A stretch of 64,000 nucleotides of DNA from contig JACPTQ010000028.1 of assembly GCA_016192705.1 (NCBI GenBank), positions 76,233 to 140,232 on the forward strand, written 5' to 3'. The notes beneath the pieces are model-generated. The model saw only the letters and a program-made list of their open reading frames with translations, was not told the DNA's origin and did not search any database. Position 1 is the stretch's first letter; every line of letters starts with the position of its first letter. A program made the translations under genes and the position numbers. Positions 1 to 10,100 of this stretch are shown here, piece by piece. Source of the DNA: Deltaproteobacteria bacterium. Its GTDB lineage: Bacteria > Myxococcota > JACPTQ01.

Positions 1-1
1 C

Positions 2-793
2 GAAACGAAGCTCGCGCCGGTCGTGTGCAAGGGCGTTCCGTGGACGAGAAACGAGAAGTTTTCCACGTACGAGAAGGCGGCGGTCCAGTCCGGGTTTTTC
101 GAATGCGTGGCGGAGGTGAGGTTGCCGGGCGGCGGCACGGCGCCGGCGGATGCGGCGGTGAAGAAACCGGTGAAGGTCGGTGGGTCGCTTTGGGCGACGG
201 ATGGGGCTGGGAACAGCAGCGGGTGGACGATCCCAAGCAACGGAGGGCCGATCGACGCGGATCTGAGCTGCTCGTTTGCGGGCGGCGTCGCGAGCTGCGA
301 GCGGACGAATCTGGCGGGCGATCCGTTGGAGTTGTGCAAGAAGGGGCTTTCGAAACAAGTCCCGAAGTTAGCGTGGTCGCCGCACGTCGTGGCGATCGTC
401 GTGCCGCACGACAAGAAAACGCTTGTCGCAATGGCCAAGCCGAAGATCAAGATCGATGTAAAAACGATCTCGGTTGCGGCGCCGTCGATTCCAGGTTGTT
501 CGATCGGACCCAAGATTGAGGTGGAGGCGGTTGTGAGGAGCGACAATGGGAAACCGATAAAGATGTTCTCGACCGAGGCGAAAAACGGCAATTGCGTGCT
601 GACGCCGAAGCCGGCGCCGCCGGTTGGCTCGGCCGAAATGACGTTGAGTTGCAGCGGACCCGCGGAGGCGGTGGTCCCCGTGAAGAAGGGGACGACGTTT
701 TCCTATGAGATCCTGATCCGGGCGAAAAATGCGGCTGGAAACGTGAGCCAGAAGGTGTTCAAGGGAACCGTCAAGCCGTCCCCAGCGTGGTGA
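2..793 (+). CDS. C-terminal part of an exported protein of unknown function
   Basis: The frame is open from the left window edge, so the true start lies outside. About 263 residues are visible. The chain is rich in beta-prone segments and contains Cys pairs (SCSFAGGVASC, GNCVLTP, LSCSGP) and DGAGNSSGW and AAGNVSQ stretches like those of bacterial Ig-like or fibronectin-like repeats, so it is probably extracellular. There is no catalytic motif that I recognise. It converges on the small membrane ORF at 886-1131. Confidence 0.6.
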   Translation, partial: ETKLAPVVCKGVPWTRNEKFSTYEKAAVQSGFFECVAEVRLPGGGTAPADAAVKKPVKVGGSLWATDGAGNSSGWTIPSNGGPIDADLSCSFAGGVASCERTNLAGDPLELCKKGLSKQVPKLAWSPHVVAIVVPHDKKTLVAMAKPKIKIDVKTISVAAPSIPGCSIGPKIEVEAVVRSDNGKPIKMFSTEAKNGNCVLTPKPAPPVGSAEMTLSCSGPAEAVVPVKKGTTFSYEILIRAKNAAGNVSQKVFKGTVKPSPAW

Positions 794-885
794 GAGCGCG
801 GATGCGGGAAGGATAGGGACCGGAATCGTTTTTCCGGGCCGCGCCGATCCCCAGAGGACGCCCGGAACACCCGCTTAGCATCGAT

Positions 886-1131
886 TCAGCATCGGTCCGA
901 AGCTTGTATTGCCCAAGTCCCGCCGTCGCGCGCAACGAGGATCAGAGCGACGACCAGCGCCACGAGGGACGGACCGATGACGGCCGCCGCGGCGGCGCGA
1001 CGTAGGGCGCGCGGTCCAGCCCAGCGAAGTCGCCGTTCACCCAATCTCAGCGCGGCTCCAAACGCGAGCGAAAAAGCGACCGACGTCACAAGAAAGACGA
1101 GCGCGAAGCCGATGACGCTCGGCGCCGTCAC
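886..1131 (-). CDS. 81-residue two-helix membrane protein, possible stub of a BlaR1/M56-type partner
   Basis: It starts inside the stop region of the BlaI-like regulator (4-nt ATGA overlap), so the two are translationally coupled. There are two hydrophobic helices (about residues 5-28 and 46-67) joined by an Arg-rich loop. BlaI-type repressors are normally followed by an M56 metallopeptidase (BlaR1/MecR1) of over 300 residues that begins with membrane helices. Here the frame stops after two helices and no HExxH region follows before the next gene at 793. It is either a degraded sensor or an unrelated short membrane protein. The position and topology are seen; the relationship is inferred. Confidence 0.5.
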   Translation of the reverse strand: MTAPSVIGFALVFLVTSVAFSLAFGAALRLGERRLRWAGPRALRRAAAAAVIGPSLVALVVALILVARDGGTWAIQASDRC

Positions 1132-1532
1132 TTTCCATCCTTCCGATGTTTCGCGATGAGCGCATCGAGGCGCGCGAGGTTCGCAGCGTCAATGCCGGCC
1201 GCGGCGTCGACAAATGCCGCGAAGACCGGACCAACATCCGCGCGCTCCGTGATAAGCCCCGAGATCGTCTGGGCGAGGATGCGACGGCGGTAGTCGTCGC
1301 GTGTGAGCGCCGGTTCGTAAATGAACGCGAGTCCATCCTTGCGGCGCGTGAGAAGCCGCTTTTTGAAAAGGCGGTCGAGCGTCGTCATGACCGTCGTGTA
1401 CGCGGGCGCGCGTTTTTTCTTGAAGTGCCCGCAAACGTCGCGAACCGTGAGGGGGCCAACGGCCCAGAGAACGCTCATGACCTTCTCTTCGAGCGCACCC
1501 AGGGGTCTCACCGGCTGGTCGATCATTCGCAC
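1128..1532 (-). CDS. BlaI/MecI/CopY-family transcriptional repressor
   Basis: A 134-residue winged-helix regulator. The segment PLGALEEKVMSVLWAVGPLT, followed by VRDVCGHF and AYTTVMTTLDRL, matches the helix-turn-helix of the BlaI/CopY family. The C-terminal half is the usual dimerisation region. Members of this family repress beta-lactamase, copper or oxidative-stress genes and are inactivated by proteolysis or metal. The start is GTG at 1532 or ATG at 1526. The predicted -10 ends at 1540, so the message would be leaderless or nearly so. A perfect palindrome lies just upstream (1556-1576), consistent with autoregulation. Confidence 0.85.
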   Translation of the reverse strand: MRMIDQPVRPLGALEEKVMSVLWAVGPLTVRDVCGHFKKKRAPAYTTVMTTLDRLFKKRLLTRRKDGLAFIYEPALTRDDYRRRILAQTISGLITERADVGPVFAAFVDAAAGIDAANLARLDALIAKHRKDGK

Positions 1533-1539
1533 AGGAAGA

Positions 1540-1576
1540 ATTCTACCGACGTCATCCTACTATCGTCAATAGTAGG
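1540..1576 (-). promoter_or_regulatory. Promoter and palindromic operator of the BlaI-like gene
   Basis: The arms CCTACTAT (1556-1563) and ATAGTAGG (1569-1576) form a perfect 8-bp inverted repeat with a 5-nt spacer, resembling the TACTA-type operators of the BlaI/MecI family. On the minus strand the spacer contains a -35 box TTGACG (1564-1569) that sits 18 nt from a -10 box TAGAAT (1540-1545). A repressor bound here would cover the -35 element. Transcription would begin at about 1533, directly at the GTG start. Confidence 0.7.
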
Positions 1577-1613
1577 CCGGCTCACCCTCGAAGACGTGAA
1601 TCAGCGCCGCGCG

Positions 1614-3524
1614 TCAGCTTGTCGGCTGGCCTTTGGGGCTCGGCGTCACGCCGATGATCCCGGGGGAGGCCGATGTCGTGGCGCCATTCGCCGACTTGAC
1701 GGTCGCGGCAATTTTGCGCACCGGTGTCTCGCCGCGCATCAACATGTTGATTTCTTCGCCGTCGAGCGATTCGAACTCGAGCAGCGTTTCGGCGACGCGC
1801 TTGAGCAGTTCCATGTTGTCCTGAATCAGCGTGCGCGCTCGTTCGTACTGCTCCATGACGATCCGCCGCACTTCGGAGTCGATGAGCTGCGCGGTCTGCT
1901 CGCTGAACGTCTTTGGCATCGCAACCTCGCGACCAAGAAACGGATGCTCCTCGCGTTTCCCGACCGTCAGCGGCCCAACGCGGTCGCTCATTCCCCACTC
2001 GCACACCATTCGCCGCGCCATTTCGGTCGCCATCTCGAAATCGTTCCCAGCGCCCGTCGTCTGTTCGCCAAAAACCAGCTCCTCCGCGATCCGGCCACCG
2101 AGCGCAACCGCGACCTGATTCTGCGCAAAGTCCTTCGAGATGTTATGCCGGTCTTCGCTCGGCAACTGTTGCGTGAGCCCCAGGGCTCGCCCGCGCGGAA
2201 TGATCGACACCTTATGCACGGGATCGCATCCCGGCACGAGCTTTGCGACGAGCGTGTGCCCCGCCTCGTGATACGCCGTTGACCGCTTCTCGCGCTCGCT
2301 CATCACGAGACTTCGCCGTTCCGTCCCCATAAGCACCTTGTCCTTCGCGATTTCGAAATCGGCCATATTGATGCGGTCCTTGTTGAGCCGCGCCGCGAGT
2401 AGCGCCGCCTCGTTCACCAGATTCTCGAGGTCCGCGCCCGAGAACCCGGGCGACCCACGCGCGATGACTTGCAAATCGACGTCCTCCGACAGCGGCGTCT
2501 TTTTCGTGTGGACCTTCAAAATCCCTTCGCGCCCCTTGACGTCCGGACGCGCGACGACGACGCTCCGGTCGAATCGGCCCGGTCTGAGCAGCGCCGGATC
2601 GAGAACGTCCGGCCGGTTCGTCGCGGCAATCAAGATAACGCCTTCGTTCGACTCAAACCCGTCCATCTCAACGAGCAGCTGGTTCAGCGTCTGCTCACGT
2701 TCGTCGTGTCCGCCGCCAAGCCCCGTCCCACGGTGGCGCCCAACCGCGTCGATTTCGTCGATGAAAATAATGCACGGAGCGTGTTTTTTCCCTTGCTCAA
2801 ACAGGTCCCGCACGCGGCTTGCCCCAACGCCGACAAACATCTCCACGAAATCGGACCCACTGATCGAAAAGAACGGCACGCCCGCCTCGCCCGCAATCGC
2901 GCGCGCGAGAAGCGTTTTCCCTGTCCCCGGAGGCCCCATGAGCAAAACGCCCTTGGGGATTCGCCCTCCGAGCTTCGTGAACTTCTTCGGGTCTTTCAAA
3001 AACGCGATGATCTCTTCGAGCTCATCCTTTGCTTCGTCGATCCCCGCGACATCGGCGAACGTGATCTTCTTTTGATTCTCATTCAGCAACTTCGCCTTAG
3101 ACTTGCCGAACGACATCGCTTTGCCGCCACCCACCTGCATCTGGCGAATGAAGAAGAAGAAGATCAAAAACAACAAAATCATCGGCAGCCAATAGATGAT
3201 GACCGATTGCCAGAACGAGCTCTGCTCTTCCTTCTCGTAAACGACCTTGATGTTTTTATCGAGCAGCTTTTCGTGAAAATTTTCCGACATCGGCCCGAAC
3301 GCGCGGTAGCTCGGCCGCCCGTCGATCTTCGTCTGCGTGTACCCCAGGAACTCGCGCCCCTTGACGCGGACCGCCTTGACCGTTCCCTCGTTGACGAGCT
3401 GCATGAACTCGTTAATCGGCTTTTCGACGGCCGTTGTCGTCGTCTGGCTAAAAAGCTGCCAGATGCTGACAAACATCAAAATGAGGAGGACCCACAGGAA
3501 AACTGTCTTATGGGAATGCTTCAC
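1614..3524 (-). CDS. ftsH: ATP-dependent zinc metalloprotease FtsH
   Basis: A 636-residue membrane-anchored AAA+ protease that degrades membrane and short-lived cytosolic proteins. There are two transmembrane helices (about 7-25 and 107-127) with the periplasmic domain between them. Walker A is GPPGTGKT (197-204), Walker B ends in DEID (256-259), and the zinc site HEAGH is at 419-423. Length and order match the family. The start is GTG. It lies 60 nt downstream of tilS on the same strand, a common tilS-ftsH arrangement. The C-terminal tail ([10 protein letters not shown] and on) is low-complexity, as usual for FtsH. Confidence 0.97.
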   Translation of the reverse strand: MKHSHKTVFLWVLLILMFVSIWQLFSQTTTTAVEKPINEFMQLVNEGTVKAVRVKGREFLGYTQTKIDGRPSYRAFGPMSENFHEKLLDKNIKVVYEKEEQSSFWQSVIIYWLPMILLFLIFFFFIRQMQVGGGKAMSFGKSKAKLLNENQKKITFADVAGIDEAKDELEEIIAFLKDPKKFTKLGGRIPKGVLLMGPPGTGKTLLARAIAGEAGVPFFSISGSDFVEMFVGVGASRVRDLFEQGKKHAPCIIFIDEIDAVGRHRGTGLGGGHDEREQTLNQLLVEMDGFESNEGVILIAATNRPDVLDPALLRPGRFDRSVVVARPDVKGREGILKVHTKKTPLSEDVDLQVIARGSPGFSGADLENLVNEAALLAARLNKDRINMADFEIAKDKVLMGTERRSLVMSEREKRSTAYHEAGHTLVAKLVPGCDPVHKVSIIPRGRALGLTQQLPSEDRHNISKDFAQNQVAVALGGRIAEELVFGEQTTGAGNDFEMATEMARRMVCEWGMSDRVGPLTVGKREEHPFLGREVAMPKTFSEQTAQLIDSEVRRIVMEQYERARTLIQDNMELLKRVAETLLEFESLDGEEINMLMRGETPVRKIAATVKSANGATTSASPGIIGVTPSPKGQPTS

Positions 3525-3584
3525 GCGCTTGGCTCACTTTCTCTTTCTTCTCTTATCAGAGATAACACATTCAACCCTCTCACA

Positions 3585-4604
3585 TCAACTGACCCCACGA
3601 AGTCGACCATTCCGAAGTGGTTGATCTGACGCGGTTTCTAGGAATTCAAGGTGGTCGCCCAAGCGCCGAACGAGGAGCGACGGCAGCGAAAGGCGCGAAC
3701 GCCCGTTCGCACCCGCGACGAGGCGCAGGATGGCGGTTCGATGGGACCGCGAGAGGCGAACATCGGGCGCGACATCCTTTACCATTTGCTCGATGGCGCG
3801 GTCGAAAAGCGGGGCCGGTAAGCCGCGGAGGTTGCGGATCGAAACCGACGGTCTTGCGGTCGCGCTGGATTGTGACGTGGCGCCGTCGAGCCAGTCGTTG
3901 AGCGCGGCGAAATCGTCGGCGAGAGCGGCGAGGCGCGCGACAATTCGTGGGTTGAAGTCGCGTGCGAGAAGAGGAAGGAGCGTGTTTCTAATTCGATTGC
4001 GGACGAAGCGCGGGTCGACGTTCATCGGGTCGTCGCGGTAATCGATTTTCGCGCAGAGAGCGTGGGCACGAATTTCGTCGCGCGTCGACTCGATGAGCGG
4101 GCGCACGAACGGGGCGCGAACGGGTCGCATGCCAGCAAGGCCGCGAATGCCGGTGCCGCGAAGGAGCCAGAGGAGAACTGTTTCCGCTTGGTCGGTCGCG
4201 GTGTGGCCGAGCGCAATCCGTATGCAGCCGAGTCGCGAGGCGCAGGTCGAGAGTGCCGTGAGTCTCGCCTCGCGCGCCGTATCCTCTATAGATGCGCGTC
4301 GAGCAACTTTGACGACGAGTCGCTCGAACGGAATGTCGCGCGCGCGGGCGAACTTTTCGACCAACGCGGCGTCCCGCTTCGTGCCGCGTCGGAGGCCGTG
4401 GTCGACGTAGGCCGCGACGAGGTCGAGCTTTAGGGCACGACAGAGCTCGGCGAGCGTGTGAAGGAGAACCATCGAATCGGCGCCGCCCGAAACGGCGACG
4501 AGCACGCGATCGCCCTTCGCGAGGAGGTTGCGCTCACGAATGGTGCGCCAAACGCGACGCGTAAACGCAGAAAAGAGCTCGGTTGTTCGCGCCGCGCGGC
4601 TCAC
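3585..4604 (-). CDS. tilS: tRNA(Ile)-lysidine synthase TilS
   Basis: It converts C34 of the AUA-reading tRNA-Ile to lysidine. The PP-loop motif SGGADS lies at residues 39-44, followed by YVDHGLRRG and LGHTATDQAETVL, both diagnostic of TilS. About 339 residues are predicted from the GTG at 4604. The open frame continues further upstream, but that part overlaps the phosphoesterase gene and has no family similarity, so the shorter start is chosen. It lacks the full C-terminal extension of long TilS forms, which is normal for the shorter class. It is part of a minus-strand run: UbiB-like kinase, phosphoesterase, tilS, ftsH. Confidence 0.92.
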   Translation of the reverse strand: MSRAARTTELFSAFTRRVWRTIRERNLLAKGDRVLVAVSGGADSMVLLHTLAELCRALKLDLVAAYVDHGLRRGTKRDAALVEKFARARDIPFERLVVKVARRASIEDTAREARLTALSTCASRLGCIRIALGHTATDQAETVLLWLLRGTGIRGLAGMRPVRAPFVRPLIESTRDEIRAHALCAKIDYRDDPMNVDPRFVRNRIRNTLLPLLARDFNPRIVARLAALADDFAALNDWLDGATSQSSATARPSVSIRNLRGLPAPLFDRAIEQMVKDVAPDVRLSRSHRTAILRLVAGANGRSRLSLPSLLVRRLGDHLEFLETASDQPLRNGRLRGVS

Positions 4605-4644
4605 GCATCCAAGATAAGCACGGGGGACCCTGCCCGCAAGGTCA

Positions 4645-5598
4645 CTAGAAATGGAATTCGAGCAAGCCCTTATAGTGACGCTGCCACCACTCGGTGAACG
4701 TTGGGAGCGGCTCGTCGAGGAGATGGCGATAGAGCGCATCATTGTATGTCGCGCCCGAGCGAACATCGACGACCGATAGCGCGTCGCCGCGCCAGTCGCC
4801 GGCCGTCGCGTCGTTGAAGGTCCACGAACCGATGTTCGCGTAGCGCCCGCGCGGCAGTGCGACGACGCCGGGTACATGCGAGTGTCCGCACACGAGCGTT
4901 GAAACATCACCGGCCGTCGCGAGCGATTCGCGCACGGGAACAATCATCGCGCTCGGATCGCCCGACTGCCCGCGCACCCAGTATTCGAGGAAGAGCTCGG
5001 CCTGGTGTTCGATTTTTTTGAGCCCCAGCGTGCGCGCGACGTCGCGCACGACTTCCTTCCAAAGCCCGTAAGGGTACTGGGCGCGAATGACGGCGCGGTT
5101 TAGGAGGCTGTTGTGGTCGCGGACGGGCCAGCGCAAGTAAACGCCCAGCGTCTGTTCTAAGAAATTGTGAAACGCGACAACGATGCGAGGGAGGCCGCGC
5201 GGCGACACCATCGATCTGTAGTAGAGGTCGAATTCGTCGCCGTGAACGAGGCGAACGTCGGGCGCGAGGCGGATCTCGTCGACGACTTCGACGCCGTGAA
5301 TCGGGAAGGTGCGAACCGCATCATGGTTGCCTGGGATGAAGAGCACGCGCAGGTTGGATGCGGCGTGCTCGAGAGCGGCGAAAAACGTCGGGTGCGCCGC
5401 GCGCGCTTCATCGGCGCCGCATTGCCAAAGCTCAAAAACATCGCCCGCGAGGATGAGCGTGTCGCTTGTGCGAATCGTGTCATCGACGAACGAAGCGAAG
5501 AAATCGTCCTTGGCGCCGAAGATATCCGAAAAGCGCCCGTGCCCGACGTGCAGATCCGAGACGATCCGCGCCTTCGTCCCCGGCTTTAGCGCGGCGAT
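4645..5598 (-). CDS. Calcineurin-like phosphoesterase related to LpxH, with no standard start codon
   Basis: The motifs of a two-metal phosphoesterase appear in order: SDLHVGH (DxH), LAGDVFELW (GD), PGNHD, LVHGDEFD and CGHSHVPG. GDVFELW and the HGD motif resemble UDP-2,3-diacylglucosamine diphosphatase (LpxH, COG2908), so a lipid A or envelope role is plausible. The frame is open from 5658, but no ATG, GTG or TTG lies upstream of the DxH motif. The first in-frame GTG (5346) would remove DLHVGH and GD. I place the start provisionally at an ATC at 5598, with AGG 7 nt before it. The alternatives are a non-AUG start elsewhere, or a start lost when the upstream repeat (5628-5651) formed. Confidence 0.75.
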   Translation of the reverse strand: MAALKPGTKARIVSDLHVGHGRFSDIFGAKDDFFASFVDDTIRTSDTLILAGDVFELWQCGADEARAAHPTFFAALEHAASNLRVLFIPGNHDAVRTFPIHGVEVVDEIRLAPDVRLVHGDEFDLYYRSMVSPRGLPRIVVAFHNFLEQTLGVYLRWPVRDHNSLLNRAVIRAQYPYGLWKEVVRDVARTLGLKKIEHQAELFLEYWVRGQSGDPSAMIVPVRESLATAGDVSTLVCGHSHVPGVVALPRGRYANIGSWTFNDATAGDWRGDALSVVDVRSGATYNDALYRHLLDEPLPTFTEWWQRHYKGLLEFHF

Positions 5599-5627
5599 CT
5601 TCTTACCTGAGCCTTCCTCCGTGAGTG

Positions 5628-5651
5628 CTCCGTGTTTCCGTGTTTCCGTGG
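5628..5651. repeat. Short tandem repeat of an 8-nt unit (CCGTGTTT)
   Basis: About three copies of the unit CCGTGTTT occupy the gap between the UbiB-like gene and the phosphoesterase. The tract lies where the phosphoesterase start and ribosome-binding site would be expected. Its reverse complement carries ACGGAG-type words that could act as a Shine-Dalgarno sequence. Confidence 0.6.
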
Positions 5652-5675
5652 TTTCTCCTTAATCTCGATCTTATC

Positions 5676-7022
5676 TCACGACGCCGCAGCCGGCGTTTGC
5701 GCGCCGACCGCGCCACCCGTCAGAAAATGCATGAAGTACGGCTGCGCGACCTTAAACACGTTGACGTTGGGGTCGAGCGTCGACGCGAGTCCGTGGAGAA
5801 GCGCGATGGTGCGCCCATACAAGATGAGGTCGTTCGGAATCTGCAGCGTGTCGAGCTTTCGCAAAAAATCCCAAATCTGGTCTTTGAACTTGTCGAAATC
5901 GAGCTGCGCGACGATGCCGTTGATTTCGCTCGGCGCGCCCGTGAGGATGCGGTTCGACAGGTCAACGACGAGCCCGCGCACAAGCTCCTTGTCGTGCGCG
6001 CGAATAATCTTCAAGTCGACGAGGCACTCGAGAAACATGTCGACGTTTCGCGTGAGCACGGCGTACGCGCCCTTTCGCATCGTGTCGTGGACTTGGCGCG
6101 GGATCCACTTCGCCTGCCCGAAGTCGACGATGCCGATGCGCGGTCCCTCCATGAAAAACAGATTGCCCGGGTGCGGGTCGGACTGAAAAAACCCGTCGAC
6201 GTAAATCTGTTTGCAGTAGGCCGATATGACGAGCTCCATGACTTCCGACGGCGAAACACCGAGCTCGCGCATTTTCGCGAGGTCGTTGATCTTGTGGCCC
6301 TCGATGAATTCGAGCGTGAGGACTTTCGCGCTCGAGTACTCGGTCAAGATGCGCGGGATCAGGATGCGCGCGTTGCCCTCGAAGTTGCGCCGCACGAGCG
6401 CGGCGTACTCGGCCTCTTTGGCGTATTTCAGTTCGTTGCGCAGCGCGATCGCGATTTCGTCGTAGATGGCGCCGAGGTCGAGTTTTGACGAGAGGAGCTT
6501 GTTGAAGACGCGCACGACAATGCGCAAGAAAAAGAGGTCAATCGCGAGCGACTTCTCGATAAATTTGTGCTGCACTTTGACGGCGACGTCGTGCCCTTCC
6601 TTGGTGGTGGCGCGGTGCACCTGCCCAAACGACGCCGCTGCGACCGGCTTCGGATCGAACGACGCGAAGATCTCCTCGGGAAGCTTTCCAAGCTCGGCGC
6701 GGATCTGAGCACGGATGTAATCGACGTGTTCGGGCGCGACCTTGTCTTGCAGGAGCGACAACTCCTCGACGAACTCGCGCGGCATGATGTCAACGCGCGC
6801 CGAAACGAACTGGCCGACTTTGATCATCCCGCCCTTCAAGCGGACCGCACATTCGCGGTATTTCACGGCGTTCTTTCGGTTCAAGCGCGACAACATCGCT
6901 GCGTCGGGCTTTTGGTAGAGCACGCGCCAGCGAAAAAAGACCCAAAGGTACGACGTGACGATTTGAAACAAGACCCACGCCATGCGCACCGTGTGATCGA
7001 TAACGAAAGAGATGCGACCCAT
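5676..7022 (-). CDS. UbiB/ABC1 (AarF) family atypical kinase
   Basis: 448 residues. Family signatures are the KxGQ-type motif ([18 protein letters not shown]), the Ala-rich nucleotide loop [11 protein letters not shown], the catalytic loop [10 protein letters not shown] and the DFG-like IVDFGQ. UbiB proteins are ATPases or kinase-like proteins needed for ubiquinone or other isoprenoid-lipid handling. The N terminus has one hydrophobic segment ([16 protein letters not shown]), so it is membrane-associated. The usual C-terminal membrane pair is not obvious. It is the first gene of the minus-strand run. A TAGAAT box on the minus strand lies about 13 nt upstream of the start and may be its -10 element. 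Confidence 0.9.
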   Translation of the reverse strand: MGRISFVIDHTVRMAWVLFQIVTSYLWVFFRWRVLYQKPDAAMLSRLNRKNAVKYRECAVRLKGGMIKVGQFVSARVDIMPREFVEELSLLQDKVAPEHVDYIRAQIRAELGKLPEEIFASFDPKPVAAASFGQVHRATTKEGHDVAVKVQHKFIEKSLAIDLFFLRIVVRVFNKLLSSKLDLGAIYDEIAIALRNELKYAKEAEYAALVRRNFEGNARILIPRILTEYSSAKVLTLEFIEGHKINDLAKMRELGVSPSEVMELVISAYCKQIYVDGFFQSDPHPGNLFFMEGPRIGIVDFGQAKWIPRQVHDTMRKGAYAVLTRNVDMFLECLVDLKIIRAHDKELVRGLVVDLSNRILTGAPSEINGIVAQLDFDKFKDQIWDFLRKLDTLQIPNDLILYGRTIALLHGLASTLDPNVNVFKVAQPYFMHFLTGGAVGAQTPAAAS

Positions 7023-7135
7023 GAGAACAGTATTCTAGGCCGATCCCGCAGCCAAATCACCAGCTCATTTTCGGTTGAAACGGAATGCGTTGCGAAGGCC
7101 AGTCGCCACCTTTACTGTGTAGGTTGGGAGGTCAG

Positions 7136-10100
7136 ATGAACCGGATTCCGGGGCCAACGGATATCCGTGTGCGTCGACTGGGCCAGCGCCTGGTGTTGGT
7201 TGCCACGGCAATCCTCGTCGCGCCAACGTGCACATGTCGAACGAACCCGCTCGGCCCATCGATGCGGCTCACCATCGTCCTTCCCGCGGGGCTTTGGACG
7301 AGCACGGCGCAGTCGATCGGGTCGGTCGAAATCTGGTTTGACAACTTCTCCGTGGGGACGCCATTCGCCTCGGCAACCGCGCCCACCGCGCAAACGTCTC
7401 TCGACGGCCTCGCGTACAATTATCAAGTCGCCGACGTCGATGGTGACGGGGCCCTCGAATACCGAATTGCGGTCCCGTCGAACCCTTTTGGCACGGAGCG
7501 TTCGCGAACCATTCGTGTTTCCGGCGACGCAGCGTGGGGGGTGTTCGATATCAAAGTCGCGGCGTACCAGCGCGACGGAAACGCGGTCATCGCGACCGGG
7601 AAGGCATCAACGGATGAGGCCGGCCGGGCGATCACGTTTGCCTCGTCCGCGTCCGTTCGGGTCGAGCTTGAGTGCGAGCCGCTTCTAAATTGTCCGAAAT
7701 CGGTCGACGGCGGACCGCCCGATCTGGACGGCGGCGGCGAAGAGGGCGACCTCATTGTGATTTGGGATCTTTCGCAGAACGGCGTGAGCCCGATGAGCGC
7801 CGAGGTTCGCGCAAGCCTCGATCGGTTCGAGCTGGTGATCGATGAAGCCGACGCGGGCCCGGTTTTTTCGACCGCGGTGCCAAGAATCGTTGTTCGCACA
7901 TTCGACGGAATCGCGTTTGAGCGCGAAGTCGCCGATGTTGATGGCGACGGGTTGCTCGAGTACCGGGTGGGCCTCCTTCAGAACCCGTTCGTGAACACGC
8001 TCACGTGGCCGATTGCGTTTCGAGGGCGAGGCCAGCTTCCGGCGTTCGTGCTGAGGGGGCGTCTCGCGTCGAACGATGGGGGAGCGGTTGTTGCGGAAGT
8101 GACGACGTCGATGGATGGGGGCGCGGCGTCGTTTCAGTTCACTGCGGCGAGCCAGGTCGTCTATTTGAGATTCGTCTGTGTTTCAGGCGGCGTCTGCGGC
8201 GCGGATGCGGGTGCGGATGCGGGTGCGGACACGACGGCGCCCACCTCGGTCATTACGGAGGTCGCACCGGGAGTCATCGACGCAAGTGCGATCGTGACCG
8301 ATGCCAGCATCGCCGTCCCGTACGGCACGTTTGTTACCGTCTCAGGGACCGCGACCGACGACCTCTCGGGTATCGCGCTCGTCGACGTCTCGATCAACAA
8401 CGGCGCGACCTGGTTCACCGCGGACGGTGGAGCGATCTGGTCGACTGGCTTTTTTGCGACGGCGTTCCAGTACGTCGTCCGCTCGCGCGCGCGCGATGTC
8501 GCTGGGAACGTCGAGCCGGTCACGTCGCGTTTTGTCGTCAACTCGACCCAGACGCCGGCCGGCGCACTTCTCGGGCAAGTGGGTTTCGACGCGGGGTGCG
8601 GCTATAAGACCGACCACACCTTTGATACGCCTCAAGATGTAGCTGTCGACCCCGTCGGCGCGCGTCTCTTTGTCGCTGATCGGCAGGGCGACCGCGTTCT
8701 CGTTTTTCCGCTTGACCTTGCGACCATGAACCCCACGAGCCTTATCGCCATTAACGTTTTGGGGCGCTACACCTTCAATGATTGCATGCACCCCTCTCTA
8801 GATCGCGCTCTCGTTAATCCCAATGGGCTCGCCGTCGACAGCGTGCGAGGGCTTCTTTTCGTGAGCGACGCCTATCGACACCGCGTTGTCATTCACGAGA
8901 CGGCAGCCCTCACAAGTGGGCAGGCCGCGAAAAGTGTCCTTGGCCAAGCCGATCTTTTCTCGAGTGGCGTTGGGACCAGCGCGACCCGAATGAACGGCCC
9001 AAGCGGGCTCTCGTACGATCCCGGGAGCCAGCGCCTTTTCGTCGCCGACCAGTACAACAACCGCATCCTCGTTTTTGACCTCACCGAGATCGACGCGGGC
9101 GAACCCGCCACCAACGTTCTCGGCCAACCGGACTTCACGTCGAGTTCGTCCGACGCGGGCGATCGCGCGATGTGGTATCCGCAGGACGTCGAGTTTTCAC
9201 CGCGAGACCAGCGGCTCTTCGTCGCCGACAAGTACAACCACCGCGTCCTCATCTTCGATCTCGATGGGGGTGTCACGAATGGTCAATCGGCGATTGGCGT
9301 CCTGGGTCAACCCGATTTCACAACCACCACCTACGGCACGACCGACAAGCAGATGATTCAGCCGGCGGGGCTCGCGCGGGAAGCCGATGGCGGTCGTCTC
9401 TTCGTTTCAGAGGAGGGCAATCATCGTGTGACGGTTTTCAACGTCCAGACGATCGTGAACGGCGCCGATGCCAGTGCGGTTCTCGGCCAACCAAACTTCA
9501 CCTCGACGGGCGGCTTGCTTTGGTCGCCGGAGTTTATGCGAGGGCCAGGCGGCCTCGCGTATACCGCCCAGGGCGAGAAGCTGTTCGTGGCCAGCCGCTT
9601 AGAGGGTCGCATCTTGTTGTTTGACGTTGCCGCGATTTCGAATGGTGAAGCGGCGATTGGAGTCCTCGGGCAAACTGACGTCGATGGGGGCGCTGTTTTC
9701 AATCGTGGGTGTCTTGGCGCCGCGCAAGACGTCTCGTTTCAGTCGGTGAGCGGTGTGGCACACGACCCAGTCAATCATCGACTGTTCGTCGGGGATGGAT
9801 CTCTTAATAAGCGAGTCCTCGTTTTCAATCTCGACGCGGTTAACGATCGCCCGACCGATATGTTCGCCGATTACGTCATCGGCCAACCCGATTTCTTGGC
9901 TTGCACGTTGGGAACGTGGGATGACCGCCGCTTCTGGGGCAACGTAGGTTCCGGCGGGATTGTTTACGATCCTGTGACGACCCGCCTCTTTGTCTCAGAC
10001 GGCATGCGTGTCATGGTTTTCCACGCGGGGGCGACCATGACGAGCGGCATGGACGCGGGGTTCGTCATCGGCCAACCGGACTTCTCAACGCAAAGTGATT

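Noticed and set aside
820..837. CCGGAA/TTCCGG hairpin as a terminator
   Set aside because: The stem is only 6 bp and no U-tract follows; similar hairpins are expected by chance in this GC-rich DNA.
1146..2282. Plus-strand open frame across the BlaI-like gene and ftsH
   Set aside because: The composition is that of a shadow frame (Arg, His, Asp and Leu rich) and ftsH is unambiguous on the other strand.
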